From the NCBI GenBank assembly GCA_041821315.1, contig JBGUEO010000004.1:118126-182125 (forward strand): a stretch of 64,000 nt of DNA, in the 5' to 3' direction. Source of the stretch: DIGJ01 sp041821315. Its GTDB lineage: Bacteria > Bacillota > Clostridia > Lachnospirales > Lachnospiraceae. Positions 45,702 through 54,116 of this stretch are shown in pieces. Numbering within the stretch: position 1 is the stretch's first letter; each line of letters opens with the position of its first letter. The notes below the pieces were generated by a model. The model was not told where the DNA came from, made no database searches, and saw nothing but the letters and a program-made list of their open reading frames with translations. The position numbers and the translations under genes were made by a program.

Positions 45702-47138
45702 ATGGCAAAGGACAAAAAATTAGTAGAAGCGATTACTTCCATGGAGGAGGATTTCGCACAATGGTATACGGATGTTGTGAAGAAAGCGGAGTTAATAGAC
45801 TACTCCAGTGTAAAGGGATGTATGGTGATTAAACCAACTGGATATGCTATTTGGGAAAATATTCAGAAGGAGTTAGATAGACGGTTTAAAGAAACTGGTG
45901 TTGAGAATGTTTACATGCCTATGTTTATTCCTGAAAGTTTATTGGAAAAAGAAAAAAATCATGTAGAAGGATTTGCACCAGAGGTGGCATGGGTAACACA
46001 CGGGGGTCTAAATCCATTGCAAGAGAGACTATGTGTCAGACCTACATCAGAAACTTTGTTCTGTGATTTTTATGCCAATGAAATCCAGTCATATCGAGAT
46101 CTCCCTAAATTATATAATCAATGGTGTTCTGTTGTTCGTTGGGAAAAAGAAACTAGACCATTTCTTCGATCCAGAGAATTTTTATGGCAGGAAGGTCATA
46201 CTGCACATGCGACCGAAGAAGAGGCACAGGAGAGAACAGAACTTATGCTTAACATTTACGCAGATTTTTGTGAGGAAGTATTGGCAATGCCTGTTGTACG
46301 CGGACGAAAGACAGATAAAGAAAAATTTGCAGGAGCAGAAGCAACTTACACCATTGAAGCTTTGATGCACGATGGGAAAGCACTTCAGTCTGGAACCAGC
46401 CATAATTTTGGGGATGGATTTGCAAAAGCATTTGAAATACAATATACCGATAAAGAAAATAAGCAGCAGTATGTTCATCAGACTTCTTGGGGAATGACAA
46501 CTCGATTGATTGGAGCTATTATAATGGTTCATGGTGATGATTCAGGACTTGTACTTCCTCCAAAAGTTGCTCCTACACAGGTAATGATTGTTCCAATTAT
46601 GCAAAAAAAAGAAGGCGTTCTTGAAAAAGCAGAGGAACTAAGAAAACGATTAGTAAAGGACTTTCGCGTGAAAACAGATAGTTCGGAGAAGAGTCCTGGT
46701 TGGAAGTTTAGTGAACAAGAAATGCGTGGTATTCCAGTTCGAATTGAACTTGGTCCAAAAGATATCGAACAAAATCAGTGTGTGCTTGTTCGTCGGGATA
46801 CGAGAGAAAAAATGATTGTTTCGTTGGGGGAAGTGGAGGAAAAAATAAAGGAAGTTTTAGATGCAATGCAAAAAGAAATGCTTGAGCGAGCGAGAGCACA
46901 TCGTGATGCACATACGTATAAAGCAGTAAATTATGAGGAATTGAAAGACACAATTGCCAATAAACCAGGTTTTGTAAAAGCAATGTGGTGCGGGGATGTT
47001 GCTTGTGAAGATAAAATAAAAGAAGAAACAGCAGCAACATCTCGATGTATTCCATTTTTGCAAGAAGCAATTTCAGATGTTTGTGTATGTTGTAAAAAGC
47101 CAGCCAAAGCTATGGTTTATTGGGGGAAAGCATACTAA
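45702..47138 (+). CDS. proS: Prolyl-tRNA synthetase, archaeal/eukaryal type
   Basis: A 478-residue class II synthetase of ProS type 3: short, without the editing insertion of the bacterial type. Motif 2 is RWEKETRPFLRSREFLWQEGHTAHAT, motif 3 contains SWGMTTRLIGAIIMVHGDDSGLVLPPKVAP (given here by landmark), and the C-terminal zinc-like end has CGDVACEDKIKEE and CVCCKKPAKAMVYWGKAY. It charges tRNA-Pro in the cytosol. AAAGGAG precedes ATG 45702. Controlled by the upstream T-box. Confidence 0.96.
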   Translation: MAKDKKLVEAITSMEEDFAQWYTDVVKKAELIDYSSVKGCMVIKPTGYAIWENIQKELDRRFKETGVENVYMPMFIPESLLEKEKNHVEGFAPEVAWVTHGGLNPLQERLCVRPTSETLFCDFYANEIQSYRDLPKLYNQWCSVVRWEKETRPFLRSREFLWQEGHTAHATEEEAQERTELMLNIYADFCEEVLAMPVVRGRKTDKEKFAGAEATYTIEALMHDGKALQSGTSHNFGDGFAKAFEIQYTDKENKQQYVHQTSWGMTTRLIGAIIMVHGDDSGLVLPPKVAPTQVMIVPIMQKKEGVLEKAEELRKRLVKDFRVKTDSSEKSPGWKFSEQEMRGIPVRIELGPKDIEQNQCVLVRRDTREKMIVSLGEVEEKIKEVLDAMQKEMLERARAHRDAHTYKAVNYEELKDTIANKPGFVKAMWCGDVACEDKIKEETAATSRCIPFLQEAISDVCVCCKKPAKAMVYWGKAY

Positions 47139-47155
47139 TCACGAGAGGAGAGAAT

Positions 47156-48547
47156 ATGATTTGTATTACGTTGCCTGAAAAGGTGGAATATATTCTTGAT
47201 ACGTTAATGGAGCATGGATATGAAGCCTATGCGGTAGGAGGATGTGTTCGTGATACTATTTTAGGCAGGACTCCAGGAGATTGGGATATTACAACTTCAG
47301 CAAAGCCACAAGAGGTGAAAAGTCTATTTCCTCGTACGCTAGATACGGGAATACAACATGGAACTGTTACTATCATGATTGATAAAGAAGGGTTTGAAGT
47401 AACAACTTATCGCATCGATGGAGAATATGAGGATAATCGCCATCCCAAGAGTGTTGCATTTACTTCCAATCTTTTTGAAGATTTAAAACGGCGTGATTTT
47501 ACCATCAATGCAATGGCATATAACTCTAAAATCGGCCTGGTGGATGCATTTGATGGAAATTTGGATATTAAACAAAAGCGGATTCGTTGTGTAGGAAATC
47601 CAAAGGAACGCTTTCATGAAGATGCACTTCGCATGCTTCGAGCGGTACGATTTGCGGCTCAGTTAGGATTTATAATTGATGATTCTACGAAAGATTCGAT
47701 TGCATTAATGGCACCGACATTAGAGAAGGTCAGCCAGGAAAGAGTTCGCGTTGAACTTGATAAGCTTCTTTTGGCAAAAGACCCGCTTCTTTTAGTAGAG
47801 GCATTCCAAATGAAGATGACAAAAGTGGTATTGCCTGAATTTGATTTCATGATGATGCAGGAACAAAAAAATCCGTATCATATTTATTCCGTAGGAATGC
47901 ATGTATTAAAAGCAGTTGAAGAATGCAATAATTTTTTGGAAAAAAATGGTGACTGTATTGCAAAGGATTTTCCTCTAGTGGATAAAAAACTTCATTCTAT
48001 TTTATGTTGGACGCTACTTTTACATGATGTAGGGAAGCCTTGCACATATAGCAGAGGAAATGATGGAATGGATCATTTTTATGGACATGCAGACAAAAGT
48101 GCGCAATTGGCCAAAACGATACTGGGGCGGTTAAAATTTGATAATAGTACGATTGATTTAGCAGTAAGACTTATTAAGTGGCATAACTATTCTTTTTTTC
48201 CCTCTGCAAGTAACGTTCGAAAGGCTGCAAGTAAAATTGGACCAGATATTATGGAATCCTTGTTTTTTGTACAGCGAATGGATATATATGCAAAAAATCC
48301 GGTGTATCAAGAAGAAAAGATTGCCAAATTAGATGAGGTGATTAGCCTTTATCAGCAGATCAAAGATAGGAAAGAATGCCTTACATTAAAGCAGCTAGCA
48401 GTAAATGGAGGGGATCTAATGGAAATCATGGGGATTCAAAGAGGCCCTAGCGTTGGAGCGTCTTTAAATGAACTGCTAAATTATGTTTTAGAAAATCCAG
48501 AGGAAAATAATCGAGAGAGCCTATTAAAACGAATGAAGAAACAATAA
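47156..48547 (+). CDS. cca: CCA-adding enzyme (tRNA nucleotidyltransferase) with HD domain
   Basis: A 463-residue class II nucleotidyltransferase. YAVGGCVRDTILGRTPGDWDITTSA holds the catalytic Asp pair; RRDFTINAMAYN and RFHEDALRMLRAVRFAAQLGF recognise tRNA. A C-terminal HD domain (LLHDVGKPCTYS, FYGHADKSAQLA) adds phosphohydrolase potential. It builds or repairs the 3' CCA end. It begins 17 nt after proS with its own GAGAGGAG, so it may share the T-box transcript. Confidence 0.94.
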   Translation: MICITLPEKVEYILDTLMEHGYEAYAVGGCVRDTILGRTPGDWDITTSAKPQEVKSLFPRTLDTGIQHGTVTIMIDKEGFEVTTYRIDGEYEDNRHPKSVAFTSNLFEDLKRRDFTINAMAYNSKIGLVDAFDGNLDIKQKRIRCVGNPKERFHEDALRMLRAVRFAAQLGFIIDDSTKDSIALMAPTLEKVSQERVRVELDKLLLAKDPLLLVEAFQMKMTKVVLPEFDFMMMQEQKNPYHIYSVGMHVLKAVEECNNFLEKNGDCIAKDFPLVDKKLHSILCWTLLLHDVGKPCTYSRGNDGMDHFYGHADKSAQLAKTILGRLKFDNSTIDLAVRLIKWHNYSFFPSASNVRKAASKIGPDIMESLFFVQRMDIYAKNPVYQEEKIAKLDEVISLYQQIKDRKECLTLKQLAVNGGDLMEIMGIQRGPSVGASLNELLNYVLENPEENNRESLLKRMKKQ

Positions 48548-48627
48548 AAATAATAACCCTTCAAGACATGAATTACCTAAAGTCTTCATAAGATTAAAGG
48601 TGAATATTATGTTTAGGAGGGTTTATT

Positions 48628-49626
48628 TTGGATGAGCGATTAGATGAAGTGTTGTCAAAATATGATTTTAAGGTGCATCAAGTTACACGAGTGCGTGGAG
48701 CCTTATGTCTAGATACGGATAAAGGAACGCGAATTTTAAAAACGGGAGATGCATCAAAACGAAGAATTGAATTTGAAGATAGAGTAACGAAATTCCTTCT
48801 GAACAATGGGTATCAAAATGTGGATTATATCATTCCAAATCAGGAGGGAATGTTGGTAACTACGAATGCTCAAGGCGAAAATTTTATTGTAAAGCATTGG
48901 TTTTTGGGAGATGAATGTCGTGTAAAAGAAAAAGAAGATTTGTTGTGTGCCATGAAAAACTTGGCCAAACTGCATAACATTCTCAAAGGTTGTGAAACAT
49001 TTGATGAGATAGTAGGGGCACAAGAGGAAGAGAGCCTTATTATGAGTTTGGAACGTCACAATCGGGAAATGAAACGAGTTTCCACGTATATTCATAATAA
49101 AAAACAAAAGAATGAATTTGAACGATGCATTCTGAAATCATTTGATGAATTTTATAGAAGAGCAGAACAAGGACTTTTGCTAATTAAAAGTTCGAAACTT
49201 GATGAGCTAGAAGAAAAAGCTAAAACGGAGCACTGTATTAGCCATGGAAATTATACATATCATAATGTAATTATAAGAAATGACGGGGTTGCAACAGTTA
49301 ATTTTGATCGAGCGGCATATGGATTTCAACTGTTAGATTTTTACTATTTTTTTCGAAAAGTGATGGAGAAAAATAATTGGCGGGTGCCACTTGGAGATAA
49401 ATTAATTCGTGAATATATGCGTTACCATAATTTAGATAAACAGATGCTTGGAATGCTTGGAGTTTTACTGTATTATCCTGAGAAATATTGGAAAATATTG
49501 AATCACTATTATAACAATAAAAAAGCATGGATTGCGGATAAGGATATGGACAAATTAGCCGTTGTTTGCGAACAAGAATGGCAAAAAGTAATTTTTTTAC
49601 AACAGTTGTTCGCACTTTCTTTTTAG
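48628..49626 (+). CDS. CotS/CotI-family spore coat kinase-like protein
   Basis: A 332-residue protein with the aminoglycoside-phosphotransferase/CotS fold: N-lobe GTRILKTGDASKRRIEFE and FIVKHWFLGDE, and a C-lobe with CISHGNYTYHNVIIRND (H-G-N replaces the catalytic HGD of active kinases) and ATVNFDRAAYGFQLLDFYYF. Family members are spore coat components. Start is TTG at 48628 after AGGAGGG. Asn in place of Asp at the catalytic position suggests loss or reduction of kinase activity. Confidence 0.88.
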   Translation: MDERLDEVLSKYDFKVHQVTRVRGALCLDTDKGTRILKTGDASKRRIEFEDRVTKFLLNNGYQNVDYIIPNQEGMLVTTNAQGENFIVKHWFLGDECRVKEKEDLLCAMKNLAKLHNILKGCETFDEIVGAQEEESLIMSLERHNREMKRVSTYIHNKKQKNEFERCILKSFDEFYRRAEQGLLLIKSSKLDELEEKAKTEHCISHGNYTYHNVIIRNDGVATVNFDRAAYGFQLLDFYYFFRKVMEKNNWRVPLGDKLIREYMRYHNLDKQMLGMLGVLLYYPEKYWKILNHYYNNKKAWIADKDMDKLAVVCEQEWQKVIFLQQLFALSF

Positions 49627-49676
49627 GATAAGATATAGTATAATAGGCACGAACAACAAAGAGGAAGTTGAGGCCT

Positions 49677-51053
49677 ATGAAGCAAAAGAAAAGAAGGAAA
49701 TGGATACCCCTCGGATTGATTATATTTGTGATAATTGGATTGCTAAGTGCTTGTCAAAGGGATAAGAATTCAACGAATACAAATGAGAAGGTGACGTTGC
49801 ATCCAATGGTACAAGAAGCAGATGTAAATTATGATACAATGTTTACTGGGGTAATAAAGAGCTATGACGATAAACTGAAAACGGTCAGTGTGTTTGACAT
49901 AAATGGAAATATGAGCTATACATTTGACTACAATAGTAGTACCGATATAAAAAATGCATACGATGAAATTATTACAATGCCTCAAATTACGATAGGCGAG
50001 ATTGTTGATGTTTGTTATTATGAGGCCAGTCAAAAACTAACTGCTCTTAGTATCAGTAAGGAAGCATGGACTTACAAAAAAGTGGGAAATCTGGTGACGG
50101 ATAAAACAAGTCGAAGGATGAAGATATCAGGACACAATTATTGGTATAATGATGGACTGCTTTTGTTTAGTGAAGAAGAGCCGATTGAATTGATTGATGT
50201 TCATGAAAAGGATGAACTGACGGTAAAAGGAGTAGGAAGCCAGATCTGTTCCATTATTGTAACCACGGGGCATGGATATATTCGCCTTAAAAATTATAGT
50301 GATTTTGTAGGAGGTACCATAGAGGTTGGATATGGCATTATTATTCCAATCGTAAAGGATATGCTAATCGTGGCAAGGGAGGGTGACTATAAGGTTAACT
50401 TAGAAAATGGTGAACTTCTTGCTGAAAAAAATATAAAATTAAAGCGAAACGAGGAGATTACGCTTGATCTATCAGAGTATAAAATGCCTGAGAGTCGAAT
50501 TGGTTATGTTCGTTTTGATATTGAGCCATATGGCGCCGATCTTTCGATTAATGGCGCAATTGTCGATTATTCGGATCCAATTAAATTAAATTATGGGAAG
50601 CACCGTATTTGGGTATCAATGAATGGATATGATGATTTTTACGGTACACTAACAATAGGTGAATCTACACCAACGATTACGATTCGTTTAGCGGAAGGGA
50701 CATATACGGTTCAAACAGGAGATGATGAGACCGGTGAGGCGCACAAGAGCAATGATACAACATTAGAACAGGTTCAGGATGATGAAGAGAAGGATGATAA
50801 CAAAGGGGAAGATGAAGAAAAGGTATTAATTGATAACGATCATATCATTACAATTGAATCACCGGCAGGAGCTACTCTTTATTTGAATGGAAAACAAATG
50901 GGAATAATTCCAATTTCATTCACAAAAGAGATTGGAAATCATATCATTGTATTAAGCCAATCAGGATATATTACGAAGAGTTATTCGGTAGAGGTTTTAG
51001 ATGATGGTGAAAATACAGTTTTTAATTTTCCAGATATGATACTAATGCAATAA
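49677..51053 (+). CDS. PEGA-domain lipoprotein
   Basis: A 458-residue protein anchored by lipobox LLSAC (Cys near residue 26). After a long extracellular part come two PEGA-type domains: about 285-345 (VRFDIEPYGADLSINGAIV, then GKHRIWVSMNGYDDFYGTLTI) and about 385-450 (IESPAGATLYLNGKQMGIIP, then GNHIIVLSQSGYITKSYSV), separated by an acidic linker (DDEEKDDNKGEDEEK). PEGA domains are cell-surface beta modules of unknown ligand. ATG 49677 is preferred over TTG 49668 by spacing to GAGGAAG. Confidence 0.85.
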   Translation: MKQKKRRKWIPLGLIIFVIIGLLSACQRDKNSTNTNEKVTLHPMVQEADVNYDTMFTGVIKSYDDKLKTVSVFDINGNMSYTFDYNSSTDIKNAYDEIITMPQITIGEIVDVCYYEASQKLTALSISKEAWTYKKVGNLVTDKTSRRMKISGHNYWYNDGLLLFSEEEPIELIDVHEKDELTVKGVGSQICSIIVTTGHGYIRLKNYSDFVGGTIEVGYGIIIPIVKDMLIVAREGDYKVNLENGELLAEKNIKLKRNEEITLDLSEYKMPESRIGYVRFDIEPYGADLSINGAIVDYSDPIKLNYGKHRIWVSMNGYDDFYGTLTIGESTPTITIRLAEGTYTVQTGDDETGEAHKSNDTTLEQVQDDEEKDDNKGEDEEKVLIDNDHIITIESPAGATLYLNGKQMGIIPISFTKEIGNHIIVLSQSGYITKSYSVEVLDDGENTVFNFPDMILMQ

Positions 51054-51117
51054 CAGATGCTAGAAGTATCAATTGATACTTAAATATGATCAAATAAAAC
51101 AAAATGCAAAAAAAGGT

Positions 51118-51199
51118 TTGACATAGGCTGGATTTTCTGTATAATTTAGATTATTAAAACGAGGGCGTTTCTTACAAAAAAGAAGCGCCCTTATTTTTA
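51118..51199 (+). promoter_or_regulatory. glnK-like promoter and leader terminator hairpin
   Basis: TTGACA (51118-51123), 16 bp, TATAAT (51140-51145) place transcription start near 51152. A 12-bp hairpin (51162-51173 with 51180-51191) with hexaloop ACAAAA and a T-rich tail follows at once. Only 18 nt separate it from the ribosome site of the PII gene, so PII expression must read through it. Confidence 0.7.
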
Positions 51200-51226
51200 T
51201 AAATGAATGTTAAGGGAGGAAAATGC

Positions 51227-51565
51227 ATGAAAAAGTTAGAAATCGTGGTTAGACCAGAAAAGCTAGAGGATTTAAAGCTGATTTTGGATAGCTGTGGAGC
51301 CAACGGAATTATGATAACCAATATTATGGGTTATGGAAATCAAAAGGGTTATAAGCAAATTTATCGGGGAACAGAATATAGTGTTAATCTTTTGCCAAAG
51401 ATGAAGGTAGAAACAATAGTTCTTTCTGAAACAGCAGAAAAAATAATTGATAAGGTTACGGAGCAGATTACGACTGGTAACTATGGTGATGGTAAAATCT
51501 TTATTTACGATGTAGACGATGCGGTTCGTATTCGTACTGGTGAGCGTGGAGTGACGGCACTTTAA
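51227..51565 (+). CDS. PII nitrogen-regulatory protein
   Basis: A 112-residue PII signalling protein (GlnB/GlnK). MKKLEIVVRPEKLEDLKLIL at the start, the T-loop with Tyr in KGYKQIYRGTEYSVNLLPK, and the C-terminal nucleotide site GDGKIFIYDVDDAVRIRTGERG are all present. In complex with 2-oxoglutarate and ATP/ADP it gates the ammonium transporter encoded next. AGGGAGG precedes ATG 51227. Confidence 0.95.
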   Translation: MKKLEIVVRPEKLEDLKLILDSCGANGIMITNIMGYGNQKGYKQIYRGTEYSVNLLPKMKVETIVLSETAEKIIDKVTEQITTGNYGDGKIFIYDVDDAVRIRTGERGVTAL

Positions 51566-51607
51566 AAGCAAATGAGGAATAATAGAATATGGAAAAAAAT
51601 TATCAAA

Positions 51608-51652
51608 GGGGATAATTATTAAGGATGAATTCTTAATAATTATCCTCTTTTC
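51608..51652 (+). terminator. Hairpin between PII and ammonium transporter genes
   Basis: 16-bp stem (51608-51623 with 51632-51647, loop of 8) followed by CTTTTC. The transporter ribosome site begins within 6 nt, leaving no room for another promoter, so this acts as an attenuator rather than a simple end. Confidence 0.75.
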
Positions 51653-51670
51653 TTAAGGGAGGACATAGTT

Positions 51671-52960
51671 ATGTATTTATCAGATTTATTAGCATCCGGA
51701 ATGGATTTGCCAAGTGCGACAGAGTTGTTGCTTAATATTGTTTGGACGATGCTTGGCGCAATACTTGTGTTTTTTATGCAAGCAGGGTTTGCAGCAGTTG
51801 AAACAGGGTTTACCAGAGCAAAGAATGCAGGAAACATTATAATGAAAAACCTGATGGATTTTGTACTTGGCAGTATCTTCTTTTTCTTATTTGGATTTGC
51901 ATTGATGTTTGGTGCTGACAAAGCAGGAATTATTGGTCTTAGCGGATTTTTTGATCCATCTTCGATCGCAGATGGTGCAGGAATGTTTAATGGGCTTCCG
52001 GTTCATGTATTTTTAATTTTCCACACTGTATTTTGTGCAACAGCAGCAACAATTGTTTCAGGAGCCATGGCAGAGAGAACAAAATTCCAGTCATATCTTG
52101 TGTATAGCGCATGTATATCGGTATTTGTTTATCCGATTACGGGACATTGGATTTGGGGAGGTGGATGGTTATCCTCCATTGGATTCCATGATTTTGCTGG
52201 ATCAACAGCTGTTCATATGGTAGGTGGTGTCTGTGCATTTGTTGGAGCGAAGATTTTAGGTGCCAGAATTGGAAAATATGATAGCAAAGGAAAGCCAAAA
52301 GCAATTCCAGGTCATAATATTACGTTAGGTGCATTGGGAGTATTTATTCTTTGGTTCTGCTGGTTTGGATTTAATGCAGGTTCTACAACAGGAGCAACAA
52401 CATCACTTGGTGATATTGCAGTAACAACGAACCTTGCAGCAGTTGCAGCAACTTTAACAACACTTATTATTACATGGGTTCGCTATGGAAAACCAGATGT
52501 TTCTATGACTTTAAATGGATCATTAGCAGGTCTTGTAGCAATCACAGCAGGTTGTGACATTGTTGGCAACTATGGAGCATTGGCAATTGGTGTAATTGCT
52601 GGAGCATTGGTTGTTTTAGCAGTTGAGGTTATCGATAAAGTGATACGAGTTGATGATCCAGTTGGTGCGGTAGCGGTACATGGTTGCTGCGGATTTACGG
52701 GTACTATTTTGACAGCAGTATTTGCAAAGAATTCTGTTCTTGCAGATTATGGTATATCTCGTATTCATTTTATTGGAATTCAATTGATTGGAGTATTATC
52801 CGTTGTGGCATATGTAGCAATTGCAGCGATTATTATCTTTAAAGTTATTGATAAAACAATTGGACTTCGTGTAAGTGAAAAAGAAGAAATTGATGGACTT
52901 GATATGCATGAGCATGGAATGAGTGCATATGCTAACTTTAGATTCCATGATGACAAATAG
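51671..52960 (+). CDS. amt: Ammonium transporter, Amt family
   Basis: A 429-residue channel with eleven hydrophobic helices. FFMQAGFAAVETGFTRAKNAGNI, GHWIWGGGWLSSIGFHDFAGSTAVHMVGG (first pore His) and VAVHGCCGFTGTI (second pore His) are the signatures. The C-terminal tail that carries PII contacts is present. It moves NH3/NH4+ into the cell under nitrogen limitation and is gated by the adjacent PII protein. Confidence 0.97.
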   Translation: MYLSDLLASGMDLPSATELLLNIVWTMLGAILVFFMQAGFAAVETGFTRAKNAGNIIMKNLMDFVLGSIFFFLFGFALMFGADKAGIIGLSGFFDPSSIADGAGMFNGLPVHVFLIFHTVFCATAATIVSGAMAERTKFQSYLVYSACISVFVYPITGHWIWGGGWLSSIGFHDFAGSTAVHMVGGVCAFVGAKILGARIGKYDSKGKPKAIPGHNITLGALGVFILWFCWFGFNAGSTTGATTSLGDIAVTTNLAAVAATLTTLIITWVRYGKPDVSMTLNGSLAGLVAITAGCDIVGNYGALAIGVIAGALVVLAVEVIDKVIRVDDPVGAVAVHGCCGFTGTILTAVFAKNSVLADYGISRIHFIGIQLIGVLSVVAYVAIAAIIIFKVIDKTIGLRVSEKEEIDGLDMHEHGMSAYANFRFHDDK

Positions 52961-53050
52961 AATTTGGGGAAATTCTATACGAGTAAAGATAGAAGAGGAA
53001 TGTTTTTAAAAGCCTGCTAATAGAATAGTAAAAAAGTTCTGCAGGTAATT

Positions 53051-53485
53051 ATGAAAAAAAGAGTGAGTTTGATCGTTTTGGTATTACTTTTTGTAACCAT
53101 CATGCAAGGATGTTCCTTTGACTTGGTTTCAAAAGATAAAGTAAGAGATTTGTCGTATACGATTGTTCCAGAAGAGGATGTGCCAGAAGAGTTAAAAGCT
53201 ATAATAGAAGAAAAGAAGGCACAGGCGTTTCAATTATCGTATACGGCAGATGATGATTTATACATTGTAATTGGATATGGTGAACAAAATACAGGAGGAT
53301 ATAGTATTGTATTAGAAGAGTTATATGCAACGGACAATGCAATAATGATATCAACAAATCTATTAGGACCAAGTAAAGATGAGGACGTGGAAGAAGTTAA
53401 AACTTATCCGTACATGGTTGTAAAGACAGAGTATCTAGATTTGCCAGTAGAATATTTAGGAGTAGAAAATAATTTTGCTGAATAA
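53051..53485 (+). CDS. Small lipoprotein, unknown function
   Basis: A 144-residue protein with lipobox MQGC (Cys near residue 20). The mature part begins SFDLVSKDKVRDLSYTIVPEEDVPEELKA and forms an alpha/beta domain (AFQLSYTADDDLYIVIGYGEQNTGGYSI). This resembles protease-complex/PrcB-like domains in outline, but I hold that loosely. It stands alone with no adjacent partner. Confidence 0.75.
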   Translation: MKKRVSLIVLVLLFVTIMQGCSFDLVSKDKVRDLSYTIVPEEDVPEELKAIIEEKKAQAFQLSYTADDDLYIVIGYGEQNTGGYSIVLEELYATDNAIMISTNLLGPSKDEDVEEVKTYPYMVVKTEYLDLPVEYLGVENNFAE

Positions 53486-53664
53486 ATATACATACTCTGT
53501 TACTTTTACAGGATAAAGTGATAAAATGATTGTGCATTATTGCTCTTGGATTATGGGAAAGAAGGACTATATACAATGTGATAATGCACAAAAATAAAAA
53601 TGATAATGAATAATAATTGTACAATTTGTTTAAATACAAGTTCTTGTGGAAAGAAATGGGATTT

Positions 53665-53693
53665 TTGACAATATGTTGTGGTTGTGGTATAAT
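53665..53693 (+). promoter_or_regulatory. veg promoter
   Basis: A perfect housekeeping-type promoter: TTGACA (53665-53670), 17 bp, TATAAT (53688-53693). The veg promoter of Bacillus subtilis is a known strong promoter of the same kind. Confidence 0.85.
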
Positions 53694-53751
53694 GCTACTA
53701 GAGCTGAGATAAAATGTGGGACAGCCATTTTTACAGAATGGAGGAAATGAA

Positions 53752-53991
53752 ATGAAACAGTCAGATTTAGTCCGCGTAAGAAAAGCAGTTAGCCACCATA
53801 TAGGTAGTAAAGTTAGCATTCGTTCCAATAAGGGTAGACATAAAGTAGATGTTACCGAGGGTGTTATCATGGAAACCTATCCTAGTATTTTCTTGATTCA
53901 AGTAAAAAATGGGATTGAGGATACGTTGCAAACAATGTCCTTTAGTTACACGGATGTATTAACAAATGATGTGCAAATGACACTTGTATAA
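53752..53991 (+). CDS. veg: Veg protein
   Basis: A 79-residue Veg homologue: VRKAVSHHIGSKVSIRSNKGRHKVDVTEGVIMETYPSIF and the VTLxxG-less C-terminus (named by landmark) form a small beta barrel. In Bacillus Veg promotes biofilm gene expression and acts early in spore germination. The ATG at 53752 has GGAGG upstream. The strong promoter fits its very high expression in relatives. Confidence 0.93.
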   Translation: MKQSDLVRVRKAVSHHIGSKVSIRSNKGRHKVDVTEGVIMETYPSIFLIQVKNGIEDTLQTMSFSYTDVLTNDVQMTLV

Positions 53992-54023
53992 GAGCGTTGA
54001 CATTTAATAGAATAGACAGAAGA

Positions 54024-54070
54024 CAAAGGGATTCATGCGAATCGTAAAATGGCATGAATCCCTTTGAATA
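54024..54070 (+). terminator. Terminator after veg
   Basis: 15-bp stem CAAAGGGATTCATGC/GCATGAATCCCTTTG (54024-54038 with 54052-54066), with a weak T-tail. Confidence 0.8.
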
Positions 54071-54116
54071 TTTTAACCTTCTTTCGCATATAGTGTAAAA
54101 GACAAGGAGGGGTATC

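Noticed and set aside
51162..51191. Leader hairpin as an ANTAR target
   Set aside because: ANTAR targets need A1 and G4 in a hexaloop; this loop is ACAAAA, and the second hairpin's loop has 8 nt.
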